Virus record (IMG/VR): IMGVR_UViG_3300030098_000632 | Location: 1,960-25,564 of that record | From: a virus | Strand: one strand, 5' to 3' | Length of the DNA: 23,605 nucleotides | Shown here: positions 8,501-15,108 of the stretch, piece by piece | Layout of the letters: each line of letters begins with the position of its first letter | How positions within the stretch are numbered: the first letter of the stretch is position 1 | Made by a program: the position numbers and the translations under genes | The notes under the pieces: generated by a model | Database searches by the model: none | What the model saw: the letters and a program-made list of their open reading frames with translations, nothing else | What the model was told of the DNA's origin: nothing

Positions 8501-8817
8501 GTTATTATAATTATACAACTTTATTAAAAAATATACAAGGAACAAACTCAGCAATAGGAACAGCAGGTGGTATATTAACTAAGTCTAATGCAGATAGTGG
8601 CTTTCCTACTCCCACAGCAGGATTTACAACATTTAATAATGACTTATGGACTCCAACAATACAAGTATCAGGAGAGCAACAAATAGGGTGGGTAGCTAAA
8701 GTAAAGATATTACTACAGCCTATACCACAAGACAGCTCACAATTTAGGAATTTAGCAATATATCAAAATGGAGATGGTATATTGTTCCAAGACATAAATA
8801 GATTAGAATGGAATTAA
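5593..8817 (+). CDS. Large tail protein, hub/baseplate-type candidate
   Basis: A 1074-residue protein, the largest in the window. The N-terminal section (LDLDKVPNIRINYNWLDIK, then NFSQKIKLPFTNRNNTFFENWF) is a pattern I associate with big tail proteins of Bacteroidota phages. Around residues 470-560 a segment reads DFVKDLVNRFNLIVQVDKDNP, then LVEPYQDFIDTG and YWTDKLDISKEQ, resembling a hub-type domain. The last 250 residues, after a CC pair near residue 830, are asparagine- and threonine-rich and beta-like, perhaps a receptor-facing or trimerising part. There is no enzyme motif. Its position between the 475-residue protein and the tape measure indicates a tail tip or baseplate component. Confidence 0.55.
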   Translation: MDTRLVVYRKDTSGATTDTAFELDLDKVPNIRINYNWLDIKEPDQRKSNFSQKIKLPFTNRNNTFFENWFDVNLDTLVYNTKTKFKAVILVDTIPQLEGYIQLKAIYLNARIYEVVVFGDTANFFADIKNKKLRDTFINADGVVDRQLDHFNTAQNVVTSWTTGLTTVESTTTNDVMYPVIDYGHTQMPTSEAMFFSPNTIEAITSESTTFNDTLSMLGAVRVGDLKPAIRIQKLLYMIIQKAGYSIKSSFFGLDDTAGTPVTDTQWFSRLFMTLSPQFSKVRTKVFGDFRYTCNSQDIVSNDAGGYYLDAPNWNTVVYDPSGLWSTGTDNTFTITYNPDTPNVLPTDYMYISITMDISFATQDSGGNTIDTWNISSRWESQDQYFTIVNQDYDSQIATQNNYQYTYNTLLPVGVSQTWQFQFFVNSYDIVGANTATSTLNSASIQSLNLGESAYTNGNVNAEIVMAENMPDITQADFVKDLVNRFNLIVQVDKDNPKMLLVEPYQDFIDTGVTRYWTDKLDISKEQVVKSTNEIQSKQLKFTDLEDKDYFNNSYIKKWNAVWGSRLNFNRNDFAQKDFTNFSIYSPFIANGLMGGNGTESQVAVASIFEIQENDQTRKPIDGGKPKLFYYSGTPISISGTDGLDVAYDFRIYSGVLTTLGNTEAYSTGNTFPLCTQYNLDSLTAITSSTKIVSWDYYNPFFSTGYTTPVFGNTVSLHGFYYDYWASYINEIYSDEARIMECNLNLNEQDIFDFNFADTIYIKNTLWRVLSIDNYVVGGKETTKVKLIKVISKLAYECDVMPYEFNENGTITFVDPENPTGGSVTVTNACCEDIDSSWTFEQTNNTTGVGTCYHNLNNPTNPQDTGNTDAVVGFSNVESIGFGNNQIPLPMPVIGSTENTILNRGYGSVQSSTFYMYANTYDNTVANFLVNGIDRKTLAIPPNTMGSIEIELIGTVQIDTDTPANVSKVGYYNYTTLLKNIQGTNSAIGTAGGILTKSNADSGFPTPTAGFTTFNNDLWTPTIQVSGEQQIGWVAKVKILLQPIPQDSSQFRNLAIYQNGDGILFQDINRLEWN

Positions 8818-8984
8818 AAGATATTAAAACATTAGGGGGTATAATACCAGGAGTATTAAAAATAGTTACTAAACACGAACTACCTGAAAAGGAATTTGAT
8901 TTTGTTTATGGACAAGAAGAATATACTACAGACTTTAATAAATTAAAAAAACAATTTAAAAGATTATGGCTAAAAAGAAAATAG
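8808..8984 (+). CDS. 58-residue hypothetical protein
   Basis: A short gene bridging the large tail protein and the tape measure. It starts at ATG 8808, inside the last codons of the upstream gene, and stops with TAG at 8982-8984, inside the start of the tape measure. The product begins MELKDIKTLGGIIPG and ends in a basic segment (KKQFKRLWLKRK). It fills 148 bases that would otherwise be empty. Overlap on both sides is the normal packing of this genome, which supports it being real. A mixed charged sequence without membrane segments gives no function; a small tail-assembly factor is possible from position only. Confidence 0.6.
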   Translation: MELKDIKTLGGIIPGVLKIVTKHELPEKEFDFVYGQEEYTTDFNKLKKQFKRLWLKRK

Positions 8985-11212
8985 ATATAGAATTAAATGT
9001 TAAAACAGGTAAAGCTGCAAAAGATTTAAAAAATGTTGATGAGGGGTTAAAAGGAATTGGTGGAGCAGGACAGTTAGCAGGTAAAGGCTTTAAGATTATG
9101 GGTACTGCTATGAAAGCAGCAGGTATAGGGTTGATAGTAACTTTATTTGCTAAGTTAGTAGAACAGCTACAAAAGAATCAGAAGTTTATGGACGCTATGA
9201 ATAAAATATTTTTAGCGTTAGAGCCTATCTTAATTGCTGTTGCAGACACTATTGCTTTTTTAGTAGATGGTTTAGCAAATTTACTTGGAGCAACTTTGAG
9301 TACTATATCAGGAACAGAAGATATGTCAGAGGCTTTAGTAAAACAAAGAAATGAAGTAAGATTATTAGAGGCTGAATTAGGGTTATTGCAGTTACAGTAT
9401 CAACAAGAAGCTGAGTTAATGCGGCAAATTAGAGATGATGAAAGTTTAAGTATTCAACAAAGAATAGATGCAAACCACGAATTAGGCAAAGTATTAGAAG
9501 AACAATTACAGCACGAAAGAAGTATAGCTATAGAAAGTTTAAATCTTGCAGAAATAGAATTAGCAAGAAATAAAGATAATGTAGATTTACAAGTTGCTTT
9601 GTTAGATGCTAAAACAAAATTAGCTGAAATAGATGAAAGAATAACAGGACAAAGATCAGAGCAGTTAGTAAATCTAAATTCATTAGAAAGAGAAAGAAAA
9701 ACACAGCAAGAAGAAAATGCAAAGATTAGGGAGCAACAATTACAGGAAGAAGCTAAAATGCTACAAGAGTTAATTGATTTGCAGAATGAAGATATAAAAG
9801 TAAAGAAAAAAGCAAATAAAGATTTAAATACACAATTTGAAAATGCAGAAGAAGCAAATGCAGAACTTATAAAGCAGAAAAAAGAGCAAATGAAAGCAGA
9901 GTTAGATACCCTTGATGCAAGTGTTAAAAACGCTAAAGCTAATATAACTACTCAAAAAGAACAGACACAAGCATATAAAGATGAAATAGAGGAAAGAAGT
10001 AAATCTGATAAAGAAATAGCAAAACAAAATGAAAAAATAATTAAAGAAGAACTAAAACTTTTTAGAGATAATGAAAGAATTTTTAATATGTCTTTTAAAA
10101 ATGCTTCAGAACAAGCAAATTCTAGATTAAATCAAGCTGACCGTTTTAACAATTTAATGAAAAATATGAATCTTCAAAACATAGAAGATGTAGATAATTT
10201 TATTGAAAAAATGAAAGAGGAACAAAACGCTATTATCAGTCATATGAAAACTGATGATGATTTTACAGAAGGTTCAATACAAGGTATGCAAAGAAGATTT
10301 GATTCTCAGCTTGAAATGATAGAGGTTTATAGAAATAATATAGAAAGAAAATTAGTAGATACAAGTGAAAATATTAATGCTATAACAGAGGAGCAAATAG
10401 CAACTTCTGAACAAAGTGCAGAAGCATCAGAAAATATAATTAATAATTCTGCTAATAAAAGAATAGAAATAGAAGAAAGATATGCAAAAGAAATAGAAGA
10501 ATTAGAACAAAGTTTGGTTACTACTAAAGATACTCTACAAAATCAAGCAGATGATGAATTATTTTTACACTTTGAAACAGCACAAGAAAAAGAGATTAGA
10601 TTAGCTACAGAAAAATATGATAAACTTATAGGTTTAGCTCAGGGTAATGCTGAGGCAACTGAAAAACTAGAACAAGAAAAAGCTGATGCTATAAACGAAA
10701 TAAATACAAGGGAGCAAAGACAAGCATTTAAAATGATGAGAGATAGGATTGCTCAGATAAGAAAGGAAAAAGAATTAGAAAAACAATTAGAAAGACAAGC
10801 AGGATTAGAAACTTTACAAATGGGTATGGATCTTGCTAAAGAGGGTACTGCTACTTTTAAAGCTGTTGCAAGTGCTGAAACTATTATGGCTACTTATATG
10901 GGAGCAACTAAGGCTATGGCTCAAGTTCCTTTTCCTTTTAATTTTGCTCAAGCAGGTTTAATTATAGCAACAGGTATAAAGAACTTAGCAGAAATTAGTA
11001 AGACTAAAGTACCTGGTGGTGGTGGTGGTGGTGGAGGCTCTATGCCTGATACTGTTACTGATGTTGGTGGAGATATGACAGGAGATGTTCCTGCAATAAC
11101 ATTTGGAGATGCAGGTAGTGATGTTCCCCCTGTTCAAGCGTATGTTGTAGAAACAGATATTAGTAATGCTCAGGCTTTACAAAGTGAGCTTGATTTACAA
11201 AGTACCCTATAA
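8966..11212 (+). CDS. Tail tape measure protein
   Basis: A 748-residue protein that sets tail length and is thought to pass through or line the tube during DNA injection. The N-terminus is basic and glycine/alanine-rich. Hydrophobic segments lie at about residues 44-64 and 81-110. They are followed by roughly 450 residues of charged, heptad-like coiled coil rich in E, K, Q and A. Near the C-terminus is a small hydrophobic part (PFNFAQAGLIIATG), then eight consecutive glycines at 684-691 (encoded from 11015) and an acidic tail. At the usual 0.15 nm per residue the tail would be roughly 110 nm, typical of a siphovirus. The stop codon doubles as part of the promoter-like TAAAC box for the head block. 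Confidence 0.9.
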   Translation: MAKKKIDIELNVKTGKAAKDLKNVDEGLKGIGGAGQLAGKGFKIMGTAMKAAGIGLIVTLFAKLVEQLQKNQKFMDAMNKIFLALEPILIAVADTIAFLVDGLANLLGATLSTISGTEDMSEALVKQRNEVRLLEAELGLLQLQYQQEAELMRQIRDDESLSIQQRIDANHELGKVLEEQLQHERSIAIESLNLAEIELARNKDNVDLQVALLDAKTKLAEIDERITGQRSEQLVNLNSLERERKTQQEENAKIREQQLQEEAKMLQELIDLQNEDIKVKKKANKDLNTQFENAEEANAELIKQKKEQMKAELDTLDASVKNAKANITTQKEQTQAYKDEIEERSKSDKEIAKQNEKIIKEELKLFRDNERIFNMSFKNASEQANSRLNQADRFNNLMKNMNLQNIEDVDNFIEKMKEEQNAIISHMKTDDDFTEGSIQGMQRRFDSQLEMIEVYRNNIERKLVDTSENINAITEEQIATSEQSAEASENIINNSANKRIEIEERYAKEIEELEQSLVTTKDTLQNQADDELFLHFETAQEKEIRLATEKYDKLIGLAQGNAEATEKLEQEKADAINEINTREQRQAFKMMRDRIAQIRKEKELEKQLERQAGLETLQMGMDLAKEGTATFKAVASAETIMATYMGATKAMAQVPFPFNFAQAGLIIATGIKNLAEISKTKVPGGGGGGGGSMPDTVTDVGGDMTGDVPAITFGDAGSDVPPVQAYVVETDISNAQALQSELDLQSTL

Positions 11213-11238
11213 ACAAAATATTAACAAATAATATATAC
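11210..11238 (+). promoter_or_regulatory. Candidate phage promoter P2 (head block)
   Basis: TAAAC at 11210-11214 and TATATAC at 11232-11238 have 17 bases between them; the ATG at 11246 lies 7 bases after the second box. Over the 28 bases ending in ATG, this copy is identical to P1 at 24 positions with no gaps. As in P1, the first box overlaps the stop codon of the preceding gene. Confidence 0.6.
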
Positions 11239-11245
11239 TATTACA

Positions 11246-12253
11246 ATGGCTGAAAAAAAGATAAAAAAAAGATTAGTAGAATTAATCATAGATGAACAAT
11301 CAGAAAGATTTGGCGTTGAAGCTATAAGTCTTGTTGAATTTCCTGCGATAGAAGAAAATTGGGTTTTTTTCAATAAAGACAATTTCCTATCCTTAGCAAA
11401 ATTAGATGAAGAAAAGAAAACTCTTGTAGGAGCTGTACTTATTCCTGAAAAAGAAATACCTAGATACGATCAAGAATTAAACGAAGAATACATAGTATAC
11501 TTTAGTAAAGAAACTATTAAACAAGCTCAGGAGCTATTTATGAGTAGTTTAAGAAACAATAACGCAACGTATGAACACAAAGTACCAATTGAGGGTTTAA
11601 GCGTTGTAGAGAGCTGGATTAAAGAAGATGAAAAATTTGATAAATCATCACAATTTGGATTTGAAAATATGCCTCTTGGAACTTGGTTTGTAAAAATGAA
11701 AGTTAATAATGATGAAGTATGGGATAAAGTAAAGAATAAAGAAGTAAAAGGATTTAGCATAGAGGGGTACTTTACAGATAAATTAATAGAGGCTTCTAAA
11801 AAGAGAGCATATAAAGATATAGAAAATAAAATAGCTGTTGTAGGAGCTTTAGATGGAGAGCCATTGTTTGCTACTAAAGAAGAAGCTGAGGCATACGCTA
11901 AGTTATTTAAGAATTGCGAGGGTTATCACGAACACGAAGTAGAGGGAGTAATTAGATATATGGCTTGTGAAAAACATTCAGATGCTACTGAAATGAAAAA
12001 AAGAAAATATAAAAGAAAAAAGATATACACAAAAGAAGACAGATTAAGTGATGAGGATTTGTTAGATAGAATTAGAATGATTATAGCTCAGGATGAGAAA
12101 GACCAATTTGAGCTAATGAAAGAATACATTACGAAAAGGGCGTTAGCAAAATATCCTTGGAAACAATGTATCGCTGATATGAAAAAAAAGTATGGAGAAA
12201 AATCTGCTGCTAAAATCTGTTCAGCTATTAAAAGTGGTACTGTAAAAAGGTAG
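11246..12253 (+). CDS. XkdF-like prohead protease
   Basis: A 335-residue protein with the layout of the XkdF/S78-type head maturation peptidase: an LVEFPAIEENW segment near the start, then LVGAVLIPEKEIPR, a probable catalytic histidine H111 in ATYEHKV, and a probable catalytic serine S171 in VKGFSIEGYF. After the protease are two add-ons. One is a GYHEHEVEG segment with MACEKHSDAT. The other is a small C-terminal domain at about residues 302-335 (KYPWKQCIADMKKKYG, then AAKICSAIKSG), a module I have seen on other phage head proteins. The enzyme would cleave the scaffold and capsid precursor during head maturation. The following genes are exactly those substrates. Confidence 0.85.
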   Translation: MAEKKIKKRLVELIIDEQSERFGVEAISLVEFPAIEENWVFFNKDNFLSLAKLDEEKKTLVGAVLIPEKEIPRYDQELNEEYIVYFSKETIKQAQELFMSSLRNNNATYEHKVPIEGLSVVESWIKEDEKFDKSSQFGFENMPLGTWFVKMKVNNDEVWDKVKNKEVKGFSIEGYFTDKLIEASKKRAYKDIENKIAVVGALDGEPLFATKEEAEAYAKLFKNCEGYHEHEVEGVIRYMACEKHSDATEMKKRKYKRKKIYTKEDRLSDEDLLDRIRMIIAQDEKDQFELMKEYITKRALAKYPWKQCIADMKKKYGEKSAAKICSAIKSGTVKR

Positions 12254-12257
12254 CCTG

Positions 12258-12286
12258 TAAACAAATATTAAATTAATTATATATAC
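12258..12286 (+). promoter_or_regulatory. Candidate phage promoter P3 (scaffold/capsid)
   Basis: TAAAC at 12258-12262 and TATATAC at 12280-12286 are separated by 17 bases. The ATG at 12305 lies 18 bases downstream, preceded by CTATTACA exactly as in P2. A predicted transcript would have a leader of roughly 11 bases. Confidence 0.55.
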
Positions 12287-12304
12287 TTATAAAAATCTAT
12301 TACA

Positions 12305-12958
12305 ATGAAAGACACGTTAGAAAAAATCAAAACTTTGTTGTCTATTGATAACAAAGAATCTAAGGAAGTTAAAATGTATGCAGAGATGAAACTAGATGAT
12401 GGGAGGGTTGTAGCTACCGAAGATGAGCAATTTATGATTGGCTCTGAAGTCTTTGTAGTAAATGATGATGGCGAGGCAAGTCCTTTATCAGCAGGATCAT
12501 ATACTATGGAAGATGGAGCTAAACTTACTATTGATGACAATGGTAAAATCTTAGATATGGGAGAAGAAAAAGAAGCTGAGGATGTGGAAGCATCAGAAGA
12601 AGTAGAAGAAATGCAAGAAGAAGCAGATGTTGCTGATTGGGCAGGTATGGAAAAGAGAATTAAAAATCTTGAAGATGCTGTAGCTGATTTAAAAGCAGAT
12701 AAAGAAAATATGTCTGTAGAAAATGAAGAAACAGTTGAAGAAGAAGTTTCTGAAGAAGAAAAAGTAGAAATGTCTAAAGATATGGTTACTAGCTTAGTAG
12801 AAGAAATAGAACACTTAAAAACTAAGTTATCAGAAATGGAAGAACAACCAGGAGCTGAGGGTTTTACTCACAATCCTGAACAAACTAAGTCAGAAAAAGC
12901 TGATTTAGCAAAGATGTCAGTTAAAGAAAGAACTGCATATTACATTAATAATAAATAA
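12305..12958 (+). CDS. Scaffold-like acidic head protein
   Basis: A 217-residue, strongly acidic protein between the protease and the major capsid protein, the standard place for a scaffold. Residues about 27-80 form a possible beta domain (KLDDGRVVATEDEQF, VFVVNDDGEASPLSAGSY). They are followed by long glutamate-rich helices (about 85-185) with heptad-like spacing, and a C-terminal basic, helical end (MSVKERTAYYINNK), which in scaffolds often contacts the shell. No enzyme motif is visible. Scaffolds guide shell assembly and are removed by the protease. The call comes from composition, coiled-coil character and position; a capsid-decoration role for the N-terminal domain is an alternative. 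Confidence 0.7.
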   Translation: MKDTLEKIKTLLSIDNKESKEVKMYAEMKLDDGRVVATEDEQFMIGSEVFVVNDDGEASPLSAGSYTMEDGAKLTIDDNGKILDMGEEKEAEDVEASEEVEEMQEEADVADWAGMEKRIKNLEDAVADLKADKENMSVENEETVEEEVSEEEKVEMSKDMVTSLVEEIEHLKTKLSEMEEQPGAEGFTHNPEQTKSEKADLAKMSVKERTAYYINNK

Positions 12959-12974
12959 TTTTAAAAATAAAAAA

Positions 12975-13952
12975 ATGGCGAATAAATATAATTTAAGCAA
13001 AGAATATCAGTTTGATATTGATGTTTCAGCGTACACTTCGTATGCTGGTAAATTAGCATTACCTTATGTAACTGCAGCAGTTAAGAGTCCTGACACTATT
13101 GCAAAGGGTTATGTTAGAATAATAGATGGACTAAATAAATCAGCAAGAATTACTAATCTAGGTATTAATGATCCTGTAGTTGCTGCAGGTTGTTCATTCT
13201 CATCAAGTAATGATACTTCTCTTACAGAGCAAGTTCTTACTCTTACTGACTTAAAAGTAAATGAGGAAATATGTAGAGGTACAGTATTCCCTACTTGGAT
13301 TGGAGAAAATATGGATAGAAACGGAAACCTACCAGGAACTTTCTCAGATTTCTTATTAGCTTCTATTGCAGCTAAAGTTGGAGAATCTTTAGAGAACTCA
13401 ATGTGGAAAGGCTCAGCTATATTTGGAACAGGTTTCCAATCAAATGATGGTACTTTAGATGAAACAGGAGCAGATGCTTCAGCTTGTAAAGATTTCTTTG
13501 AAGTTGATTTAGATGGAGCTATTTCTACTGTTGATATATTAACTGACTTAGGAGCAGTTTATAATTCTGTTGTAGCTAACGCTTCAGGTATGTTAAGTAA
13601 ACCAGGTTTTGGATTTTATATGAATCAAAAAACTTACGCTATATATGCTCAAAAATTAGCTGCTGAAACTACTTACCAACAAGTCGGAGCTGCAGGTACA
13701 TTTACAGGATTGACTTATATGGGATTCCCTATCTATGTTTGTCCAGGTATGTTTAATGACACTATTATAGCTACTTATCCTGAGAACTTAGTAGTAGGTA
13801 CTAACTTAGCTACAGACTACACAGAAGTATCTTTGATTCCTACATATCAGTATGATGGCTCAGATAATGTAAGAGTTGTTATGAACTTTGCTATGGGTGT
13901 ACAAACTGCAGTACCAACAGATGGAGTATTTGCAACTTCAGTTTGGAGCTAG
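12975..13952 (+). CDS. Major capsid protein
   Basis: A 325-residue protein, the expected size for an HK97-fold shell subunit without a long delta domain. Features include a helical middle (FSDFLLASIAAKVGESLENSMW), a central domain with GFYMNQKTYAIYAQKL and TYMGFPIYVCPGM, and a C-terminal strand-rich segment (VRVVMNFAMGVQTAV). These match the general layout of phage major capsid proteins, including the late hydrophobic G-x-P-I-Y-V motif. It follows the protease and scaffold and is directly followed by a strong terminator, as expected for a highly expressed gene. The ATG at 12975 follows a run of A residues. Confidence 0.85.
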   Translation: MANKYNLSKEYQFDIDVSAYTSYAGKLALPYVTAAVKSPDTIAKGYVRIIDGLNKSARITNLGINDPVVAAGCSFSSSNDTSLTEQVLTLTDLKVNEEICRGTVFPTWIGENMDRNGNLPGTFSDFLLASIAAKVGESLENSMWKGSAIFGTGFQSNDGTLDETGADASACKDFFEVDLDGAISTVDILTDLGAVYNSVVANASGMLSKPGFGFYMNQKTYAIYAQKLAAETTYQQVGAAGTFTGLTYMGFPIYVCPGMFNDTIIATYPENLVVGTNLATDYTEVSLIPTYQYDGSDNVRVVMNFAMGVQTAVPTDGVFATSVWS

Positions 13953-13968
13953 TAGTTAATTAATTAAT

Positions 13969-13993
13969 GGGGGTTGAAATATACCCCCTTTTT
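13969..13993 (+). terminator. Intrinsic terminator after the capsid gene
   Basis: A GGGGGT/ACCCCC stem (13969-13974 with 13983-13988) encloses an 8-base loop and is followed by T5 at 13989-13993. It ends the head transcript 17 bases after the capsid stop codon. GC-rich runs are rare in this AT-rich genome, so the hairpin stands out. Confidence 0.85.
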
Positions 13994-14018
13994 ATAAACA
14001 ATATAAAACTTATATAAA

Positions 14019-14621
14019 ATGGCTTGTAATTTAACAAAAGGTTTAGCAGTTGATTGTAAAGATCAGATTGGAGGCTTAAAGAGAATATTTTTTGTAAAGT
14101 CTTATTGTTCTGATATTAGAGCTAAAGCTACTTTTGATGGTACAGATGCTTTAGTTATGGACACAGCAGGTTTTGCAAGTTGGGATATTCAAGATGGTGG
14201 AGCTGTAACTGTATTTCAGTATGACTTACGCCCAAATCTATCTTCAATGACTGTTAATATTAATAGTGATCCTGCAACAGGAACTACTTTTTTTGAGCAA
14301 ACTTTGTCTCTTACACTACAGAAATTAAATGTAACACAAACAAACGAGTTAAAGTTAATCTCTTATAATCGTGCACAAATATTTGTACTTGATAATAATG
14401 ATAATTTATTCTTATTAGGTATGGATAATGGGTGTGATATTTCAGGTGGTACGGCTGTAACAGGAGCTGCAAAAGGTGATATGTCAGGATATACTTTAGA
14501 ACTAAGGGCAGAAGAAAAAGACCCAATGATTTGGATTAATGCAACTGCAGGACCAGGAACAGCTAAATATCCATTTGATGGATTGACTGATGAGGCTGCC
14601 TTGACTATTACTACAGGATAG
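14019..14621 (+). CDS. Virion structural protein, tail tube candidate
   Basis: A 200-residue protein beginning MACNLTKGLAVDCKDQIGG. It continues with alternating hydrophobic strands, a segment TTFFEQTLSLTLQKLNV, then NRAQIFVLDNNDNLFLLG, GCDISGG, and GYTLELRAEEKDP. I recognise this sequence type as a common structural protein of Bacteroidota phages. The strand pattern and the LDNNDNLFLLG hairpin fit tail-tube-like folds. It stands alone between two intrinsic terminators right after the major capsid gene, which would suit an abundant virion protein such as the tube. It could instead be a capsid-associated protein. No promoter with the TAAAC-N16/17-TATATAC spacing precedes it, so it may rely on read-through from the capsid transcript. 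Confidence 0.6.
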   Translation: MACNLTKGLAVDCKDQIGGLKRIFFVKSYCSDIRAKATFDGTDALVMDTAGFASWDIQDGGAVTVFQYDLRPNLSSMTVNINSDPATGTTFFEQTLSLTLQKLNVTQTNELKLISYNRAQIFVLDNNDNLFLLGMDNGCDISGGTAVTGAAKGDMSGYTLELRAEEKDPMIWINATAGPGTAKYPFDGLTDEAALTITTG

Positions 14622-14649
14622 TATTAATAAATCGTTACTCAATTAAAAT

Positions 14650-14676
14650 AGGGTTATCTAAGGATAGCCCTTTTTT
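14650..14676 (+). terminator. Intrinsic terminator
   Basis: A nine-pair stem with one G-U pair (AGGGTTATC at 14650-14658 with GATAGCCCT at 14663-14671) has a TAAG loop and is followed by T5 at 14672-14676. It separates the single structural gene from the next block. Confidence 0.9.
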
Positions 14677-14729
14677 ATTAAATAAATTTTATAATTAACT
14701 AAATAGTATAAAGTTTTTTTTACAAAACT

Positions 14730-14737
14730 TACATTTG
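14730..14737 (+). promoter_or_regulatory. Host-type -7 box
   Basis: TACATTTG fits the Bacteroidota -7 consensus TAnnTTTG exactly and lies in the gap after a terminator. No clear TTG -33 box was found at the usual distance. A 7-base inverted repeat (AAGTTTT/AAAACTT, 14711-14730) lies directly upstream and could bind a regulator. The box directly abuts the phage-type element P4. Confidence 0.4.
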
Positions 14738-14765
14738 TAAACGAATTAATTATATTTATATATAC
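14738..14765 (+). promoter_or_regulatory. Candidate phage promoter P4 (portal block)
   Basis: TAAAC at 14738-14742 and TATATAC at 14759-14765 are separated by 16 bases, with CTATTA following the second box as in P1 and P2. The ATG at 14784 is 18 bases downstream, the same distance as in P3. Standing directly after a terminator, the element is where a promoter is needed. Confidence 0.6.
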
Positions 14766-14783
14766 TATTAAAAGACAAATATT

Positions 14784-14987
14784 ATGGCTTGGAAAGTAAA
14801 AGAACAATACAAAGATTATAAACCAATAAATATGAACTTGGCTTATGGACAATTAAAGCCTCATCAAATAAATAATTTAAGTGATGAAGTAAAAGAGAAG
14901 TATTTTGAACAAGATACTCCTAAACCAAAAAAGAAAAAAAAAGAAGTTAAAATAGAAACAGATTCTTATAATGAGTACACAGACTAA
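14784..14987 (+). CDS. 67-residue hypothetical protein
   Basis: A short, charged protein beginning MAWKVKEQYKDYKPI. A helical middle (LSDEVKEKYFEQ) leads to a very basic run (KPKKKKKEVK) and an acidic end. No membrane segment or known motif is visible. It is the first gene of the portal block, behind candidate promoter P4. In many phages a small gene at this position belongs to head-tail joining, but nothing in the sequence proves that. The adenine run encoding the lysines does not appear to be a frameshift site, because the other frames stop quickly. Confidence 0.65.
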   Translation: MAWKVKEQYKDYKPINMNLAYGQLKPHQINNLSDEVKEKYFEQDTPKPKKKKKEVKIETDSYNEYTD

Positions 14988-15108
14988 AGTACCTGATTTT
15001 GAAATGTTTGCTGAGTACAATGAGAAATTTGACAAGGCTACAACACAAGAAGAAAAATTAGAAGTAATAAGAGAGTATCAAGATAAACTATGGAAAGATA
15101 ATGTATAA
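14971..15108 (+). CDS. 45-residue hypothetical protein
   Basis: A very short gene starting at ATG 14971, inside the end of the preceding gene, and stopping with TAA at 15106-15108, inside the start of the next. The product (MSTQTKVPDFEMFAEYNEKF at the start) is acidic and probably two short helices. It explains the 113 bases between its neighbours and follows the overlapping style of the operon, which argues that it is translated. Function is unknown. Confidence 0.6.
   Translation: MSTQTKVPDFEMFAEYNEKFDKATTQEEKLEVIREYQDKLWKDNV

Noticed and set aside
11015-11038. GGT repeat run as a microsatellite or recombination element
   Set aside because: It encodes eight glycines in frame, a plausible flexible linker near the tape-measure C-terminus.
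13993-14019. A fifth copy of the phage promoter element (TATAAAC followed by TATATAA) before the 14019 gene
   Set aside because: The spacing between boxes is only about 11 bases and the second box ends in AA rather than AC, so it does not fit the other four copies.
14934-14942. A9 run near the end of the 67-residue gene as a frameshift site joining it to the 45-residue gene
   Set aside because: The frame of the 45-residue gene has a TAG shortly before its ATG, so a shift would not yield a fusion.
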